From NCBI GenBank assembly GCA_002356515.1, contig AP017605.1, positions 7,425,020 to 7,489,019 on the forward strand: 64,000 nucleotides of DNA. Reading direction: 5' to 3'. The notes beneath the pieces were generated by a model. The model did no database searches. It saw nothing but the letters and a program-made list of their open reading frames with translations, and was not told the DNA's origin. This document shows, one piece after another, positions 32,932 through 42,481 of this stretch (positions within the stretch are counted from its first letter, which is position 1; every line of letters begins with the position of its first letter). A program made the position numbers and the translations under genes. The stretch is from Mesorhizobium loti (GTDB lineage: Bacteria > Pseudomonadota > Alphaproteobacteria > Rhizobiales > Rhizobiaceae).

Positions 32932-34416
32932 TTACCCGGCTAAGCCCGGATAAGTCTGGAACCATGGCCTGATGCGCTCGAAGCGCGCCGCCATGTTGAG
33001 CACGCTCTCATCGGCATGCCGTCGCCCGATGATCTGCAGGCCGACCGGCAGGCCCTGCGCCGTCAGGCCGGCTGGAACCGAGATTGCCGGATGGCCGGTG
33101 TAGTTGATCGGATAGGTCATGCACCAGCCGATCAGCGGATCGACCGCCTCGCCATTGATGAAGGTCGGTCCGATCGTGTTGCCGTCGGTGGCGTTCTTGA
33201 CCGGCGGAATGGCAAGCGTCGGCGATACGATCAGATCGTGGCTCGCAAACACATCCTCGAGCCCGTCATGCACGCCGGTGCGCAGGAGATCGTCGAGCGC
33301 GTGGTCGACGGCGGACACTTTGTAGGCGTCCTTCAGCATGGCGAGGAATTGCGGGGTGAGCACGCCGGCATGCTCGCCCATCAGGTCGATGCCTTCCTGT
33401 TTCCAGTAGACCGCGATTGCCGCGTAGTGGATCGAGATCGTACGCACCCAAAGTGCCGCGAGGTCCTTGTGGTCGGCCCTGAAATCGAGTTCGATCTCGT
33501 CGACCGCAATGCCGTTGTCGCGCATGGCCGCGACCGCGTCGGCGACCACGGCGGCGACCTCAGGGTCGACCGGGAAATTGCCGAGGCGCGGACTGTAGGC
33601 GACGCGCAGCGGCCGGAAGGGCCCGCTCGCTGCGCCGACATAGTCGACGCCATCGTCGGGCAAGCTAAGCGGATCGCGGCTGTGCGGACCGGCCATCACC
33701 TTGGTCATCAGCGCGGCGTCGCCGACGGTGCGCGCCAGCGGTCCGATATGGACAAGCGGATGTGCCCACAGGAAACCGTCAGGGCGCGTCACGGAAGGGA
33801 TGCGGCCGAACGAGGGCTTGAAGCCGACAGTGCCGCTGAACGAGGCGGGGATGCGCACCGAGCCGCCGCCATCGGTGCCTTGCGCCAGCGCCGCCATGCC
33901 GTCGGCGACGGCTGCGGCACTGCCGCCCGACGAGCCGCCGGAATTGTAGCCGATCGCGAAAGGCGTGCTGGTCGGCCCGAAGCGGAGATTGTCGGTAATG
34001 CCCTTGTGACCGAACTCCGGCGTGTTGGTCTTGCCGAGCACGATGGCGCCGGCTTCGAGCAGGCGCTCGACAGCCGCGGCGTTGGTTTGCGGCACCCTGT
34101 TGTGCACGGCGCGCGACGCCATTGATGTCGGCACGTCGGCGACATCGTCGAGATCCTTGATGCCGACCGGCACGCCATGCAGAGGGCCGAGCGGAACACC
34201 GGCCATCACCTCTTTCTCGGCGACGCGCGCTGCGTCCATCGCTTCGTCGCCGAGGACCAGTGTGTAGGCGTTGATGACGGGATTTCGCGCTTCGATGCGG
34301 CGCAGATAAGCTTCGGTTACCTCGACCGGCGACAGGTCGCGGCGCCGGATGCGCTGCGCCAGTTCGGCAGCCGGCAGGAAACAGAGTTCGTTGTCCGCAG
34401 AAGTCATGGAAGCCAT
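32932..34416 (-). CDS. Amidase signature family enzyme
   Basis: 494 residues from the ATG at 34416 (alternative 34407); the open frame upstream runs through the cyclase gene and is not coding. The Ser-cisSer-Lys triad is visible: Lys87 in GVPVGIKDLDD, Ser162 in YNSGGSSGGSA and Ser186 in TDGGGSVRIPAS. It hydrolyses an amide to acid and ammonia or amine. Last gene of the sugar-transporter/cyclase operon, five bases after the cyclase, so probably the final hydrolytic step for the imported compound. No GatB or GatC neighbours, so not tRNA amidotransferase. Confidence 0.85.
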   Translation of the reverse strand: MASMTSADNELCFLPAAELAQRIRRRDLSPVEVTEAYLRRIEARNPVINAYTLVLGDEAMDAARVAEKEVMAGVPLGPLHGVPVGIKDLDDVADVPTSMASRAVHNRVPQTNAAAVERLLEAGAIVLGKTNTPEFGHKGITDNLRFGPTSTPFAIGYNSGGSSGGSAAAVADGMAALAQGTDGGGSVRIPASFSGTVGFKPSFGRIPSVTRPDGFLWAHPLVHIGPLARTVGDAALMTKVMAGPHSRDPLSLPDDGVDYVGAASGPFRPLRVAYSPRLGNFPVDPEVAAVVADAVAAMRDNGIAVDEIELDFRADHKDLAALWVRTISIHYAAIAVYWKQEGIDLMGEHAGVLTPQFLAMLKDAYKVSAVDHALDDLLRTGVHDGLEDVFASHDLIVSPTLAIPPVKNATDGNTIGPTFINGEAVDPLIGWCMTYPINYTGHPAISVPAGLTAQGLPVGLQIIGRRHADESVLNMAARFERIRPWFQTYPGLAG

Positions 34417-34421
34417 TCCGT

Positions 34422-35381
34422 CTATTTGATGAAAACCGGATTTGTCGAACCGCCCGTGCCCTTGCTCACCTTGGTGGGACTGGCGCAGTAGAAGCCTTCG
34501 TAGCGCCGGTCCGCCGCGCAATCGGCGGCAAGCCGGTCGAGCGCGGCCATCTCGGTGAACACGATGCCGAGATTGCGCATCAGCGCCGCGTGCAGCACCA
34601 GCATCAGGCCGGTCTCGGGATCGTAGGTGGTCTCGTTGGCCAACGTGTCGGTGACCAGGCAAGGCACCTGCATAGCGTCGAACCAGCGCACGAGGTCCAA
34701 GCTGAAGGTCAGGCCGGGCTCCCAATAATTGTTCCCGACCGATTGCTGCCCGGCGGCCAGTGCGCCAACCCAGCCGGTGCGGATGAGCAGGATGCTGCGC
34801 GGCAGGATCTCGACACCTTGCGCCCGGGCGCAGTCCATCAAATCGTGATGAGAGAAGGTCTCGGCGCGATCAAGCACCGGCTTGCCGCGGAAGCGGGCAA
34901 TGTCGAGCAGCACGCCACGTCCGACAATGCCGCGCTCGGCGATTGGCATGATGCCGGCCGTGGTCATACCGCCATTGGTGCTCGATGCCGGAAAGCCGTT
35001 CCACAGCGTGTCGTCGAACCACATATGGCCGAGCGCGTCGCAATGCGTGCCGGCCTGCGCAAAGCCGGTGACATAGTCATCGGCGAATTCGAGCCCGCCG
35101 GGCAGGGGGTGCCAATGGCCGTTCTCGAACCCGGCCTTGTCGGCGACCATGAAATGCTTGGCCGGCCAGCGGCCGGGGAACACGGCGTCGCCTTCGGGGC
35201 TGCCGATCGGCACGCCAAGCGTGAAGGTGCGGCCGTCCCGCACCGTCGCCAGCCCGCGCTTGACCTCGTCAGGCGTGAGATAGTTGAGCGCGCCGATCTC
35301 GTCGTCGGCGCCCCAATGGCCCCAGCGCTTGGGTGCGTTCGCCAACAGCCGGCGCAGCGTCATTGCGTCGGTCGCGCTCAT
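34422..35381 (-). CDS. Cyclase-family (kynurenine-formamidase-like) metal hydrolase
   Basis: 319 residues. The GTHCDALGH motif (His113, Asp115, His119) is the metal site of the cyclase/formamidase family, whose members hydrolyse formamides, cyclic amides or carbamates. N-terminal RWGHWGADDEIGALNYLTP is typical of the longer branch. The start overlaps the ATPase stop by four bases. The family's usual roles with the adjoining amidase suggest successive C-N bond cleavages. Confidence 0.83.
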   Translation of the reverse strand: MSATDAMTLRRLLANAPKRWGHWGADDEIGALNYLTPDEVKRGLATVRDGRTFTLGVPIGSPEGDAVFPGRWPAKHFMVADKAGFENGHWHPLPGGLEFADDYVTGFAQAGTHCDALGHMWFDDTLWNGFPASSTNGGMTTAGIMPIAERGIVGRGVLLDIARFRGKPVLDRAETFSHHDLMDCARAQGVEILPRSILLIRTGWVGALAAGQQSVGNNYWEPGLTFSLDLVRWFDAMQVPCLVTDTLANETTYDPETGLMLVLHAALMRNLGIVFTEMAALDRLAADCAADRRYEGFYCASPTKVSKGTGGSTNPVFIK

Positions 35382-36166
35382 GCGCCGGCCTCCATGGCCG
35401 CGGCGCTCATCGCCTCCTTGGCGCCGGTTATGTAGGCGACGACCTCTTCCATGTTGGTGGCGGAACTTGGCAGATCGGCGGCCTTGCGGCCCCTGCGCAT
35501 CACCACCACCCGGTTGCAGACCTGCCAGAGGTGATCGAGATTGTGGGTGACCATGATGATGGTCAGTCCCTTGGCGCCCAGCCGTTTGATCAGCTCCAGC
35601 ACCTCGCGCGATTCGCGCACGCCGAGTGCCGCCGTCGGTTCGTCGAGCAGCAACAGCTTGTGGCCCCAGAAGGCACCGCGCGCGATCGCCACCAATTGGC
35701 GCTGGCCGCCGGACATGCGCTCGACCGTTTTCGAGCGCACGCCGGGGATGTCGATGTGCAACTCGTCGAGCCCCTTGATCGCGGTGTCGCCCATCGACTT
35801 CCGGCGGATCCAGCGCAGCAGCGCCGGGCCGCGCCCATGCGCCAACTCGCGCCCGAGGAAGAAATTTTCCGCCGCGGTGAAGGTGCCGATCAGCGACAGG
35901 TCCTGGTAGACAGTCTCGATGCCGAGGCGCTGCGCCTCGGCCGGCGGCGACAGTTTTCGCGCCTGGCCTTCGAGGATCACCTCGCCGGAGGTCGGGTCAT
36001 GCGCGCCGGCCAGGATCTTGATCAGCGTCGACTTGCCGGCGCCATTGTCGCCGACCAGGCCGATAATGTCGCCCCTGGCGATATCGAGCGAAACCGTGTC
36101 GAGCGCCTGGATGCCGCCAAAGCTTCGGCAGATGCGGCGCAGGCTGAGCAGCAGATCCTTTGCCAT
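35378..36166 (-). CDS. ABC transporter ATP-binding protein, CUT2 sugar type
   Basis: 262 residues, a single ATPase domain. Walker A GDNGAGKST at 39-47, signature MSGGQRQLVAI, Walker B LLLLDEPTAALG and the switch histidine in MVTHNLDH are all present. It matches the one-domain sugar ATPases (FrcA-like) of rhizobia rather than the two-domain RbsA type. It sits three bases after the permease gene and powers the permease/binding-protein pair. Confidence 0.87.
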   Translation of the reverse strand: MAKDLLLSLRRICRSFGGIQALDTVSLDIARGDIIGLVGDNGAGKSTLIKILAGAHDPTSGEVILEGQARKLSPPAEAQRLGIETVYQDLSLIGTFTAAENFFLGRELAHGRGPALLRWIRRKSMGDTAIKGLDELHIDIPGVRSKTVERMSGGQRQLVAIARGAFWGHKLLLLDEPTAALGVRESREVLELIKRLGAKGLTIIMVTHNLDHLWQVCNRVVVMRRGRKAADLPSSATNMEEVVAYITGAKEAMSAAAMEAGA

Positions 36167-36169
36167 GGC

Positions 36170-37231
36170 CTAGCCCCTAGCGAAGCGGCGGCCGATGCCG
36201 CCGAGCGCCACGGCGACGACGAGCAAAGTGCCGGTGAACAGGAACTGGGTGAAGATCGGCGCGCCGATCATGGCCAGGCCATTGTTGCCGACGGCGACCG
36301 TCAGCACGCCGATCAGCGTGCCGAGAATGTGGAACTGGCCTTCGCGCAGAGCGGCCGAGCCGAGGAAGGCGGCGGAGAACGAGGTCAGCATGAAACTGTC
36401 GCCGGCCGTTACCTGGCCCGAGCCCAGATTGGAGGCCATCAGCACACCGCCTATGGCCGCGCATGTGCTGGCGATGGCGAAGGCGACGATCCGGCTGCGG
36501 TCGACGGCGACGCCGGCACGGCGCGCCGATTCGGGACTGACGCCGATCGCCTTGATGTGCTGACCCTGTACCGTGCGGTTGAGGATCATCCAGAGAAGGA
36601 TGAGCACCACCGCCATGATGATGACGAGATGTGGCACGCCGGCGATGCGGCCGATGGCGATCCTGGTGAATTCGCGTGATTGGGTGAGCTGCAGCGGAAT
36701 GCCGCCGGAATAGGCGTAGTTCAGCCCGACGACGATGGTGCCGGTGCCGAGCGTGGCGATGAAGGCGTTGACGCCGATCTTGGAGACGACGAGGCCGTTG
36801 ACGACGCCGATGATCGTGCCGAGCGCGACGACGAGAACGATGGCCAGCGGGATCGACAGGCCGCTGCTCAGCAGCCCAACCGCGAGCAGGCCGCAGAAGC
36901 TCGCGACATAGCCTATGCTGAGATCGAAATCGCCGGCCACGAGTGGCACGGTGAGGCCCGCCGCGACGATGGTGCCGATTGCCATGTCGTTGATGATGTT
37001 GCGGAAATTGCCGACCGTGGCGAAGGTCCCCGGCTGCAGCACCGAGAACATCGCCAGCATCAGCGCCAGCACGATGATGGTGCCATAGGTGCCGAGCAGG
37101 CGCATCAGAAGCGCCCGCCGGTCGCGCATGCCGGGAGGGAGAGACCCGGCCTGCGCGACCGGCAAGGCGGCCTCCGCCGGAGCGGAGGTTTCTGGCAAGG
37201 GATGATCAGCGGTCATGACGGCTCTGTGCAT
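36170..37231 (-). CDS. ABC transporter permease, RbsC/CUT2 type
   Basis: 353 residues with a hydrophilic N-terminal tail of about 40 residues, then some ten membrane helices. The segment GDFDLSIGYVASFCGLLAVG and the later ASTCAAIGGVLMASNLGSGQ are diagnostic of the BPD_transp_2 permeases for monosaccharides and polyols. It works as a homodimer with the ATPase downstream. Confidence 0.87.
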   Translation of the reverse strand: MHRAVMTADHPLPETSAPAEAALPVAQAGSLPPGMRDRRALLMRLLGTYGTIIVLALMLAMFSVLQPGTFATVGNFRNIINDMAIGTIVAAGLTVPLVAGDFDLSIGYVASFCGLLAVGLLSSGLSIPLAIVLVVALGTIIGVVNGLVVSKIGVNAFIATLGTGTIVVGLNYAYSGGIPLQLTQSREFTRIAIGRIAGVPHLVIIMAVVLILLWMILNRTVQGQHIKAIGVSPESARRAGVAVDRSRIVAFAIASTCAAIGGVLMASNLGSGQVTAGDSFMLTSFSAAFLGSAALREGQFHILGTLIGVLTVAVGNNGLAMIGAPIFTQFLFTGTLLVVAVALGGIGRRFARG

Positions 37232-37285
37232 GATGGAACTCCGGTGTGACCGGGCGTGCCCGGCCGCACCGTCAATCTGCAGGAC

Positions 37286-38215
37286 TTACTGCGGATTGTC
37301 CTTCATGAACTGGTCGACATTGTCCTTGGTGACCAGCGTGTAGCCCGGCACGAAGGATTTCGGCTGCCACTTGTCGCCGGCCGCCAGTATGTCGGGGATC
37401 TGGTCGACCAGCATCTTGCCGGCGGACGTCAGGTCGACGCCGAGCGTCGCGGTCATCGTCCCGTCCTTGACCGCCTGGACGGCGGGCGCCGTGGCGTTGA
37501 ACGAATAGACCTTCACATCGCTGCGGCCGTTCTGCTTCAGCGCCGCGATCGCGCCCATGGCGTTGTCGTCATAGCAGTTGAAGATCGCGAAAGGCCCCTT
37601 GGCATTGGCATTGGCGGCAAGCCAGGCACTGGTTGCGGCCTGCGAGGATTCGGCCGCACCTGGAATGCTGATCTCGTGCGACGTTGCCTTCAGCCCCGGA
37701 TTGGCCTTCACCGCGGCATCGAAGGCGTCGGCCCGCTCGCGGCACGGAATGCCGGGGTGATAGGTCAGGTCGAGCACGGTGCCGGCATTGCCTATGTCCT
37801 TCAGCATAAGGTCGAGCAGTGGCGGCGCCGCTCCGGTGCTGGCCGAAAGCGCGATGCCGTCGGCCATGCCGCCGCCGGCGGAAAGCACCGGAATGTCGGC
37901 ATCGGCCGCCGCTTGCAGCCCGGCGGCGAGGCCGGTCGAATCGAACACCGTGACGATGATGGCGTTCACCTTCTTGGTCGCCAGTTGCTTGATCGAGGTG
38001 ATCGCCTGCGAAGGATCGCCATTGGCGTTGAGAGTTTCCACCGTCCAGCCCTTGGACCGGGCCTCCTTGCTCATCGTGTCGACCATCTGATTGGTGTCGA
38101 CGTCGGAGGTCGAGAAGGTGACGATGCCGATCGTCAGCTTGTCATCGGCATGTGCTGCCGGCGCGAAAGATGCCGCGACGAGCGCCGCGGTAGACAGTTT
38201 CTGAAAGCGGTTCAC
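37286..38215 (-). CDS. Periplasmic sugar-binding protein, CUT2 type
   Basis: 309 residues from a GTG at 38215, chosen for the AAGGGG upstream and the signal peptide that follows at once (cut near AAHADD). An ATG at 38266 would add 17 residues. The Peripla_BP_4 pattern is seen in IGIVTFSTSDVDTNQMVDT, KVNAIIVTVFDSTGLAAGL and FAIFNCYDDNAMGAIAAL. Residues SCR in IPCRERAD may make it unusual in having a lone cysteine. First gene of the transporter-cyclase-amidase operon. The ligand is unknown and may be a nitrogen-bearing sugar-like compound. Confidence 0.83.
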   Translation of the reverse strand: MNRFQKLSTAALVAASFAPAAHADDKLTIGIVTFSTSDVDTNQMVDTMSKEARSKGWTVETLNANGDPSQAITSIKQLATKKVNAIIVTVFDSTGLAAGLQAAADADIPVLSAGGGMADGIALSASTGAAPPLLDLMLKDIGNAGTVLDLTYHPGIPCRERADAFDAAVKANPGLKATSHEISIPGAAESSQAATSAWLAANANAKGPFAIFNCYDDNAMGAIAALKQNGRSDVKVYSFNATAPAVQAVKDGTMTATLGVDLTSAGKMLVDQIPDILAAGDKWQPKSFVPGYTLVTKDNVDQFMKDNPQ

Positions 38216-38299
38216 GTTGCAAATCCCCTTTTGACCGAGTGTTCCGGTTCGCATCCCGACCTCGCCTGGCCTTGTGTCAGGCCTGTTTGCGGGGTCATC

Positions 38300-38313
38300 A
38301 CAGGTGCACCTGT
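38300..38313. promoter_or_regulatory. 14-bp palindrome upstream of the sugar ABC operon
   Basis: ACAGGTGCACCTGT is a perfect palindrome 85 bases upstream of the binding-protein start and beside a likely promoter. Its form suits a LacI- or GntR-type operator. No such regulator gene is adjacent; the ROK regulator is the nearest candidate. Confidence 0.5.
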
Positions 38314-38428
38314 TTGTTCGTGCGAGACACGTACTAACTATAGGCACAAGGCTCGGGAGCGTGCAACGGCTATTTTGCGGGCTTCTCCTGTTCCGCAAGG
38401 GGAGACAGGTGGGAGGAGGCAGGCAATA

Positions 38429-38457
38429 AAAAAGCCGGGCGCGAGGCCCGGCTTTTT
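38429..38457 (-). terminator. Bidirectional intrinsic terminator
   Basis: AAAAAGCCGGGC (38429-38440) and GCCCGGCTTTTT (38446-38457) are perfect 12-base arms around GCGAG, giving T runs on both strands. It ends the outer-membrane-protein transcript, which comes from the right. Confidence 0.9.
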
Positions 38458-38477
38458 CGTGTCGTGGCTTGAACGAC

Positions 38478-39140
38478 TTAGAACTTCATACCGACGCCGA
38501 AGGTGACGCGGTTGTCGGTGGCCTTGACCTTGCCGATACCGTCGAAGCTCTTTGAGCCGAAATCGGTGTAGCGATACTCGACACGGCCGAACACATTGTC
38601 GGTCAGCTTGATGTCGGTGCCGAGACCCGCAGTCCAACCGATCATCGTAGCCCGATCTGTGCCAAAGATAGGATCTTCCACCTTCAGGCTCCTGCCGGCC
38701 AGACCGCCGGTGCCATAGAGCAGGATTTCCGGGGTCACAGCGTAACCGAGACGGGCACGCAGCGAGCCTTCGAAACCGGCTTTGGAGTTTACGCCAGAAT
38801 CGTCGCCCTTGACGCCGTTGTAGCCGAGTTCGGCTTCACCGCCGTAGACGAAGTTCTCCTGCTGCCATTGATAGCCGCCGAAGACGCTGCCGACGAAGCC
38901 CTTGGTGCCAACGTCAACGTTGTCTACTCCGAGGTCCTTCTCCTTGGTGTGGCCACTGAAGCCGTAGCCAACATTCAGACCGGCGTAGGGGCCGGCCCAG
39001 GATGCGACGGGCAGTTCGGCAACCGGTGCGGGTGCCGGGGGCTCTTCCTGGACGACGTCTGCGGCATAGGCAGTACCACCGAGGGCGAAGAGCCCGAGCG
39101 CAACGGCCAACGGCCGTGCGAATTTGAGATTGGCTTGCAT
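38478..39140 (-). CDS. Omp25/Omp31-like outer-membrane beta-barrel protein
   Basis: 220 residues. The signal peptide ends AYAAD, followed by a Pro/Ala-rich linker and an eight-stranded porin-like barrel. WAGPYAGLNVGYGFSG is the usual opening strand. GYQWQQENFVYGGEAEL and RARLGYAVTP mark inner strands, and the closing VTFGVGMKF ends in the C-terminal Phe needed for outer-membrane insertion. Such proteins are abundant in rhizobia and Brucella and help membrane stability and host interaction. AGGAGT precedes the ATG; a strong terminator follows. Confidence 0.88.
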   Translation of the reverse strand: MQANLKFARPLAVALGLFALGGTAYAADVVQEEPPAPAPVAELPVASWAGPYAGLNVGYGFSGHTKEKDLGVDNVDVGTKGFVGSVFGGYQWQQENFVYGGEAELGYNGVKGDDSGVNSKAGFEGSLRARLGYAVTPEILLYGTGGLAGRSLKVEDPIFGTDRATMIGWTAGLGTDIKLTDNVFGRVEYRYTDFGSKSFDGIGKVKATDNRVTFGVGMKF

Positions 39141-39553
39141 TGTTCTTTACTCCTTAAGCCACAGGACACAGGCTTGTTTCTCACGATCGCCATCAACCCG
39201 TCCGGGGGGTGAAACGGATCTGGCGTTCGTCGGTTCCAAATGTCGTGTCAAAATGCGGCTGAAGCGAACCTGAACTTGGGTCATTACCCGGCGCGAATGA
39301 GGCGGAACCTTGACGTTGCATCTTCGCAACAGCGAAATGTCAGCAGCCATTTCATGCTGCGCTGCACACCGCTTGGTGCAAGGAGTCCAGCGTCCTATAT
39401 TGCGGTCCGGCGGGTCCGGCTCCAAGACGAGTCGGCATGCCGAACCGGGCGTTTCGCCACAATGCTGCCCCAGGTGCGAATGCCGTTTAACGCATGCCGA
39501 GCCATATTTCGTCGGCGTCGTGTTTTCGTGCCGAAATTGAGGATTGACAACAG
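39141..39553. other. Divergent region between the porin and SDR genes
   Basis: About 410 bases. A minus-strand TTGACA at 39251-39246 could be the -35 of the porin promoter, with only a weak -10. A 105-codon plus-strand open frame (39240-39557) has no ribosome site or protein-like composition and is rejected. Otherwise nothing seen. Confidence 0.35.
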
Positions 39554-40318
39554 ATGAGCAAAGCCACTGCCGCGGCGCTGGTGACGGGCGGGGCCAAACG
39601 GATCGGCAAGGCGATTGTCGAGGACCTCGCCAGCCATGGTTTTGCGGTCGCCATCCACGCCAATCGCTCGGGCGACGAGGCGGATATCTTGGCCGCGGGA
39701 ATCAATCAGTCTGGCGGTCGCGCAGCGGTGGTAAGTGCCGACCTGACGGACATGGACGCCGTCAGCGACCTCGTCGGCCAGGCCGAAGCCGCGTTGGGCC
39801 CGATCTCGCTGCTGGTCAACAACGCTTCGCTCTTCGTTGATGATTCCATTGAGGATTTCGACTGGCAGGCCTGGGACCGCCACTTTGCCATTCACGTGAA
39901 AACCCCGGCGCTGTTGGCGCAGAATTTCGCCCGCTCCTTGCCGGAACGGCAGGAGGGGCTGATCGTCAACATCATCGACCAGCGCGTCTGGCGCCCGACG
40001 CCGCGCTATTTCTCCTATGCGCTGTCCAAATCCGCGTTGTGGACCCAGACGCAGATGTTGGCGCAAGCGCTCGGCCCGCGCATTCGTGTCAACGCGATCG
40101 GTCCCGGCCCGACGCTGAAAAATGTGCGCCAGGACGATTCCGACTTTGACGCACAGCTCGCCGGCCTGATCCTGAAGCGCGGCCCGGAATTGCCGGAATT
40201 CGGCGCCACCATCCGCTATCTCTGGGATGCGCGCTCGGTCACTGGCCAGATGATCGCGCTCGATGGCGGCCAGCATCTTGCATGGCAGACGCCAGATGTG
40301 ACAGGCATGACGGAATGA
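39554..40318 (+). CDS. SDR oxidoreductase, pteridine-reductase/FolM-like
   Basis: 254 residues of classical SDR form. [11 protein letters not shown] is the NADP loop and its Lys-Arg fits NADPH use; NNASLF and the catalytic YALSK follow. The [11 protein letters not shown] start and the GPGPTLKN segment resemble FolM/pteridine reductase-like proteins, which reduce dihydromonapterin or dihydrofolate. The stop overlaps the uvrC start by four bases, a linkage I recall as conserved in rhizobia. Confidence 0.82.
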   Translation: MSKATAAALVTGGAKRIGKAIVEDLASHGFAVAIHANRSGDEADILAAGINQSGGRAAVVSADLTDMDAVSDLVGQAEAALGPISLLVNNASLFVDDSIEDFDWQAWDRHFAIHVKTPALLAQNFARSLPERQEGLIVNIIDQRVWRPTPRYFSYALSKSALWTQTQMLAQALGPRIRVNAIGPGPTLKNVRQDDSDFDAQLAGLILKRGPELPEFGATIRYLWDARSVTGQMIALDGGQHLAWQTPDVTGMTE

Positions 40319-42384
40319 GTCCTCTCGATCACAAGAACAAGGGGCGCGGCGGCGCCGATGATCTGCCTCCCGAAATTGACCTCGAGGATGAGGCGCTGGA
40401 GGAGATCGTCGAACCGGCCGGCCCGGATGTTGCCTTCACAGCCATCGACTGGACGCCGCATGCCGGCGATGCCGAAGGCATGGTCGGTGCCGAGGTGATC
40501 CAGACGCTGGTCAAGCGGCTGCCCAACGCGCCCGGCGTCTACCGCATGATGAACGCCGCCGGCGACGTGCTCTATGTCGGCAAGGCGCGCAGCCTGAAGA
40601 AGCGCGTCACCAATTACGCGCAAGGCCGGTTCCACACCAACCGCATCGGCCGCATGGTGCGCGAGACGTCGACGATGGAGTTCGTCGTCACCCGCACCGA
40701 GATCGAAGCGCTGCTGCTCGAAGCCAATCTTATCAAGCGCTTGCGGCCGCGATTCAATGTGCTGATGCGGGACGACAAGTCGTTCCCCTATATTCTCCTG
40801 ACCGGCGACCACGTGTCGCCCGGCATCTACAAGCATCGCGGCGCGCGGTCGCGCAAGGGCGACTATTTCGGCCCCTTTGCCTCGGCCGGCGCCGTCGGCC
40901 GCACCATCAATTCGCTGCAGCGGGCCTTCCTGCTGCGCAGCTGCACAAATTCTTTCTACGAGAACCGCACGCGGCCGTGCCTGCTCTACCAGATCAAGCG
41001 CTGCGCCGGCCCCTGCACCGGCGAAATCTCGCATGAGGGCTATGCGGAACTGGTCGCCGAGGCGAAGGATTTTCTGTCCGGCCGCAGCCAGAAGGTGAAG
41101 ACCGAGATTTCGGCCGCCATGCAGCAGGCGTCTGAAGACCTCGATTTCGAACGCGCCGCCATCTATCGCGACCGGCTGGCGGCCCTGTCGCATGTGCAGA
41201 GCCATCAGGGCATCAACCCTGCGACCGTCGACGAGGCCGATGTCTTCGCCATCCATCAGGAAGGCGGCCAGGTCTGCATCCAGGTATTCTTCTTCCGCAC
41301 CGGCCAGAACTGGGGCAACCGCGCCTATTTCCCCAAGGCCGATCCGGCGCTGGAGGGAGCGGAAGTGCTGGGCTCGTTCCTCGCGCAGTTCTATGACGAC
41401 AAGCCGACGCCGCGTGCCATTTTCCTGTCGCAAACCGTAGAGGACCAGGAATTGCTGGCCGAGGCGCTGTCCACCCGGGCTGGCCGCAAGGTGGCGATCT
41501 CGGTGCCGCAGCGCGGCGAGAAGAAGGACCTGACCGACAATGCCCTGCAGAACGCCCGTGAGGCGTTGGGCCGCAGGCTGGCCGAAACCTCGACGCAAGG
41601 GCGGTTGCTTGCCGGTTTCGCCGAGACCTTCGGCCTGGCCAAGCCGCCGGTGCGCATCGAGGTCTACGACAACTCGCACATTATGGGCACCAATGCGGTC
41701 GGCGCCATGGTCGTGGCGGGACCGGAAGGGTTTGTCAAAAACCAGTACCGGAAATTCAACATCCGCTCGACCGAAATCACGCCAGGCGACGATTTCGGCA
41801 TGATGCGCGAGGTGATGGAGCGGCGTTTTTCGCGATTGCTCAAGGAGCATGGCGATGTTGCCGTGGCCGACGATGCGGCAGCGGGCGAGGCGGCCGATGA
41901 TATCGAAGACGATGTCTCCGGCAGCTTCCCGGCCTGGCCCGACGTCATCCTGATCGATGGCGGCCAGGGTCAGATGACGGCGGTGCGCAAGATTCTCTCG
42001 GATCTCGGCATCGAGGACCGCGTCGTGGCGATCGGCATCGCCAAGGGGCAGGACCGCGATGCCGGCCGCGAGCGCTTTTTCGTCAAGGGCAAGGACTCGT
42101 TCTCACTGCCGGTGCGCGATCCCGTGCTCTATTTCGTCCAGCGCCTGCGCGATGAGGTCCATCGCTTCGCCATCGGCTCGCACCGGGCGCGGCGCAAGAA
42201 GGAGATGGTCAAGAGCCCGCTTGACGAGATCGCCGGCATCGGCCCCGGCCGTAAGCGCGCGCTGCTGTTGGCATTCGGCACCGCCAAGGCGGTCAGCCGC
42301 GCTGCGATCGAGGATTTAAGGAAAGTCGACGGCATTTCCGAACAGATCGCCAAACTGGTCTACAATCATTTCCACGAAAGTTAG
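40315..42384 (+). CDS. uvrC: Excinuclease ABC subunit C
   Basis: 689 residues from the ATG at 40315, overlapping the SDR stop. After an acidic rhizobial N-terminal extension of about 60 residues come the GIY-YIG nuclease ([18 protein letters not shown]), the UvrB-binding UVR motif ([17 protein letters not shown]), the RNase H-like C-terminal nuclease ([27 protein letters not shown]) and tandem helix-hairpin-helix motifs at the end. UvrC makes both incisions in nucleotide excision repair. An acidic insert [12 protein letters not shown] lies near residue 525. Confidence 0.95.
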   Translation: MSPLDHKNKGRGGADDLPPEIDLEDEALEEIVEPAGPDVAFTAIDWTPHAGDAEGMVGAEVIQTLVKRLPNAPGVYRMMNAAGDVLYVGKARSLKKRVTNYAQGRFHTNRIGRMVRETSTMEFVVTRTEIEALLLEANLIKRLRPRFNVLMRDDKSFPYILLTGDHVSPGIYKHRGARSRKGDYFGPFASAGAVGRTINSLQRAFLLRSCTNSFYENRTRPCLLYQIKRCAGPCTGEISHEGYAELVAEAKDFLSGRSQKVKTEISAAMQQASEDLDFERAAIYRDRLAALSHVQSHQGINPATVDEADVFAIHQEGGQVCIQVFFFRTGQNWGNRAYFPKADPALEGAEVLGSFLAQFYDDKPTPRAIFLSQTVEDQELLAEALSTRAGRKVAISVPQRGEKKDLTDNALQNAREALGRRLAETSTQGRLLAGFAETFGLAKPPVRIEVYDNSHIMGTNAVGAMVVAGPEGFVKNQYRKFNIRSTEITPGDDFGMMREVMERRFSRLLKEHGDVAVADDAAAGEAADDIEDDVSGSFPAWPDVILIDGGQGQMTAVRKILSDLGIEDRVVAIGIAKGQDRDAGRERFFVKGKDSFSLPVRDPVLYFVQRLRDEVHRFAIGSHRARRKKEMVKSPLDEIAGIGPGRKRALLLAFGTAKAVSRAAIEDLRKVDGISEQIAKLVYNHFHES

Positions 42385-42481
42385 AAAATTCTGCAGTTTC
42401 AGCTGGCCAGTCGAATCTGCCCTGTTGACCCCCTACATTGCCTTCTGATTTGAGTACGCAGGCAGAAAGAGTCCACAAGAT

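Noticed and set aside
34417..34725. N-terminal extension of the amidase frame into the cyclase gene
   Set aside because: It is a shadow of the cyclase C-terminus. The family's conserved N-terminus starts after 34416.
40216..41850. A 544-codon minus-strand frame opposite uvrC
   Set aside because: No ribosome site or motif, and uvrC on the plus strand is unmistakable.
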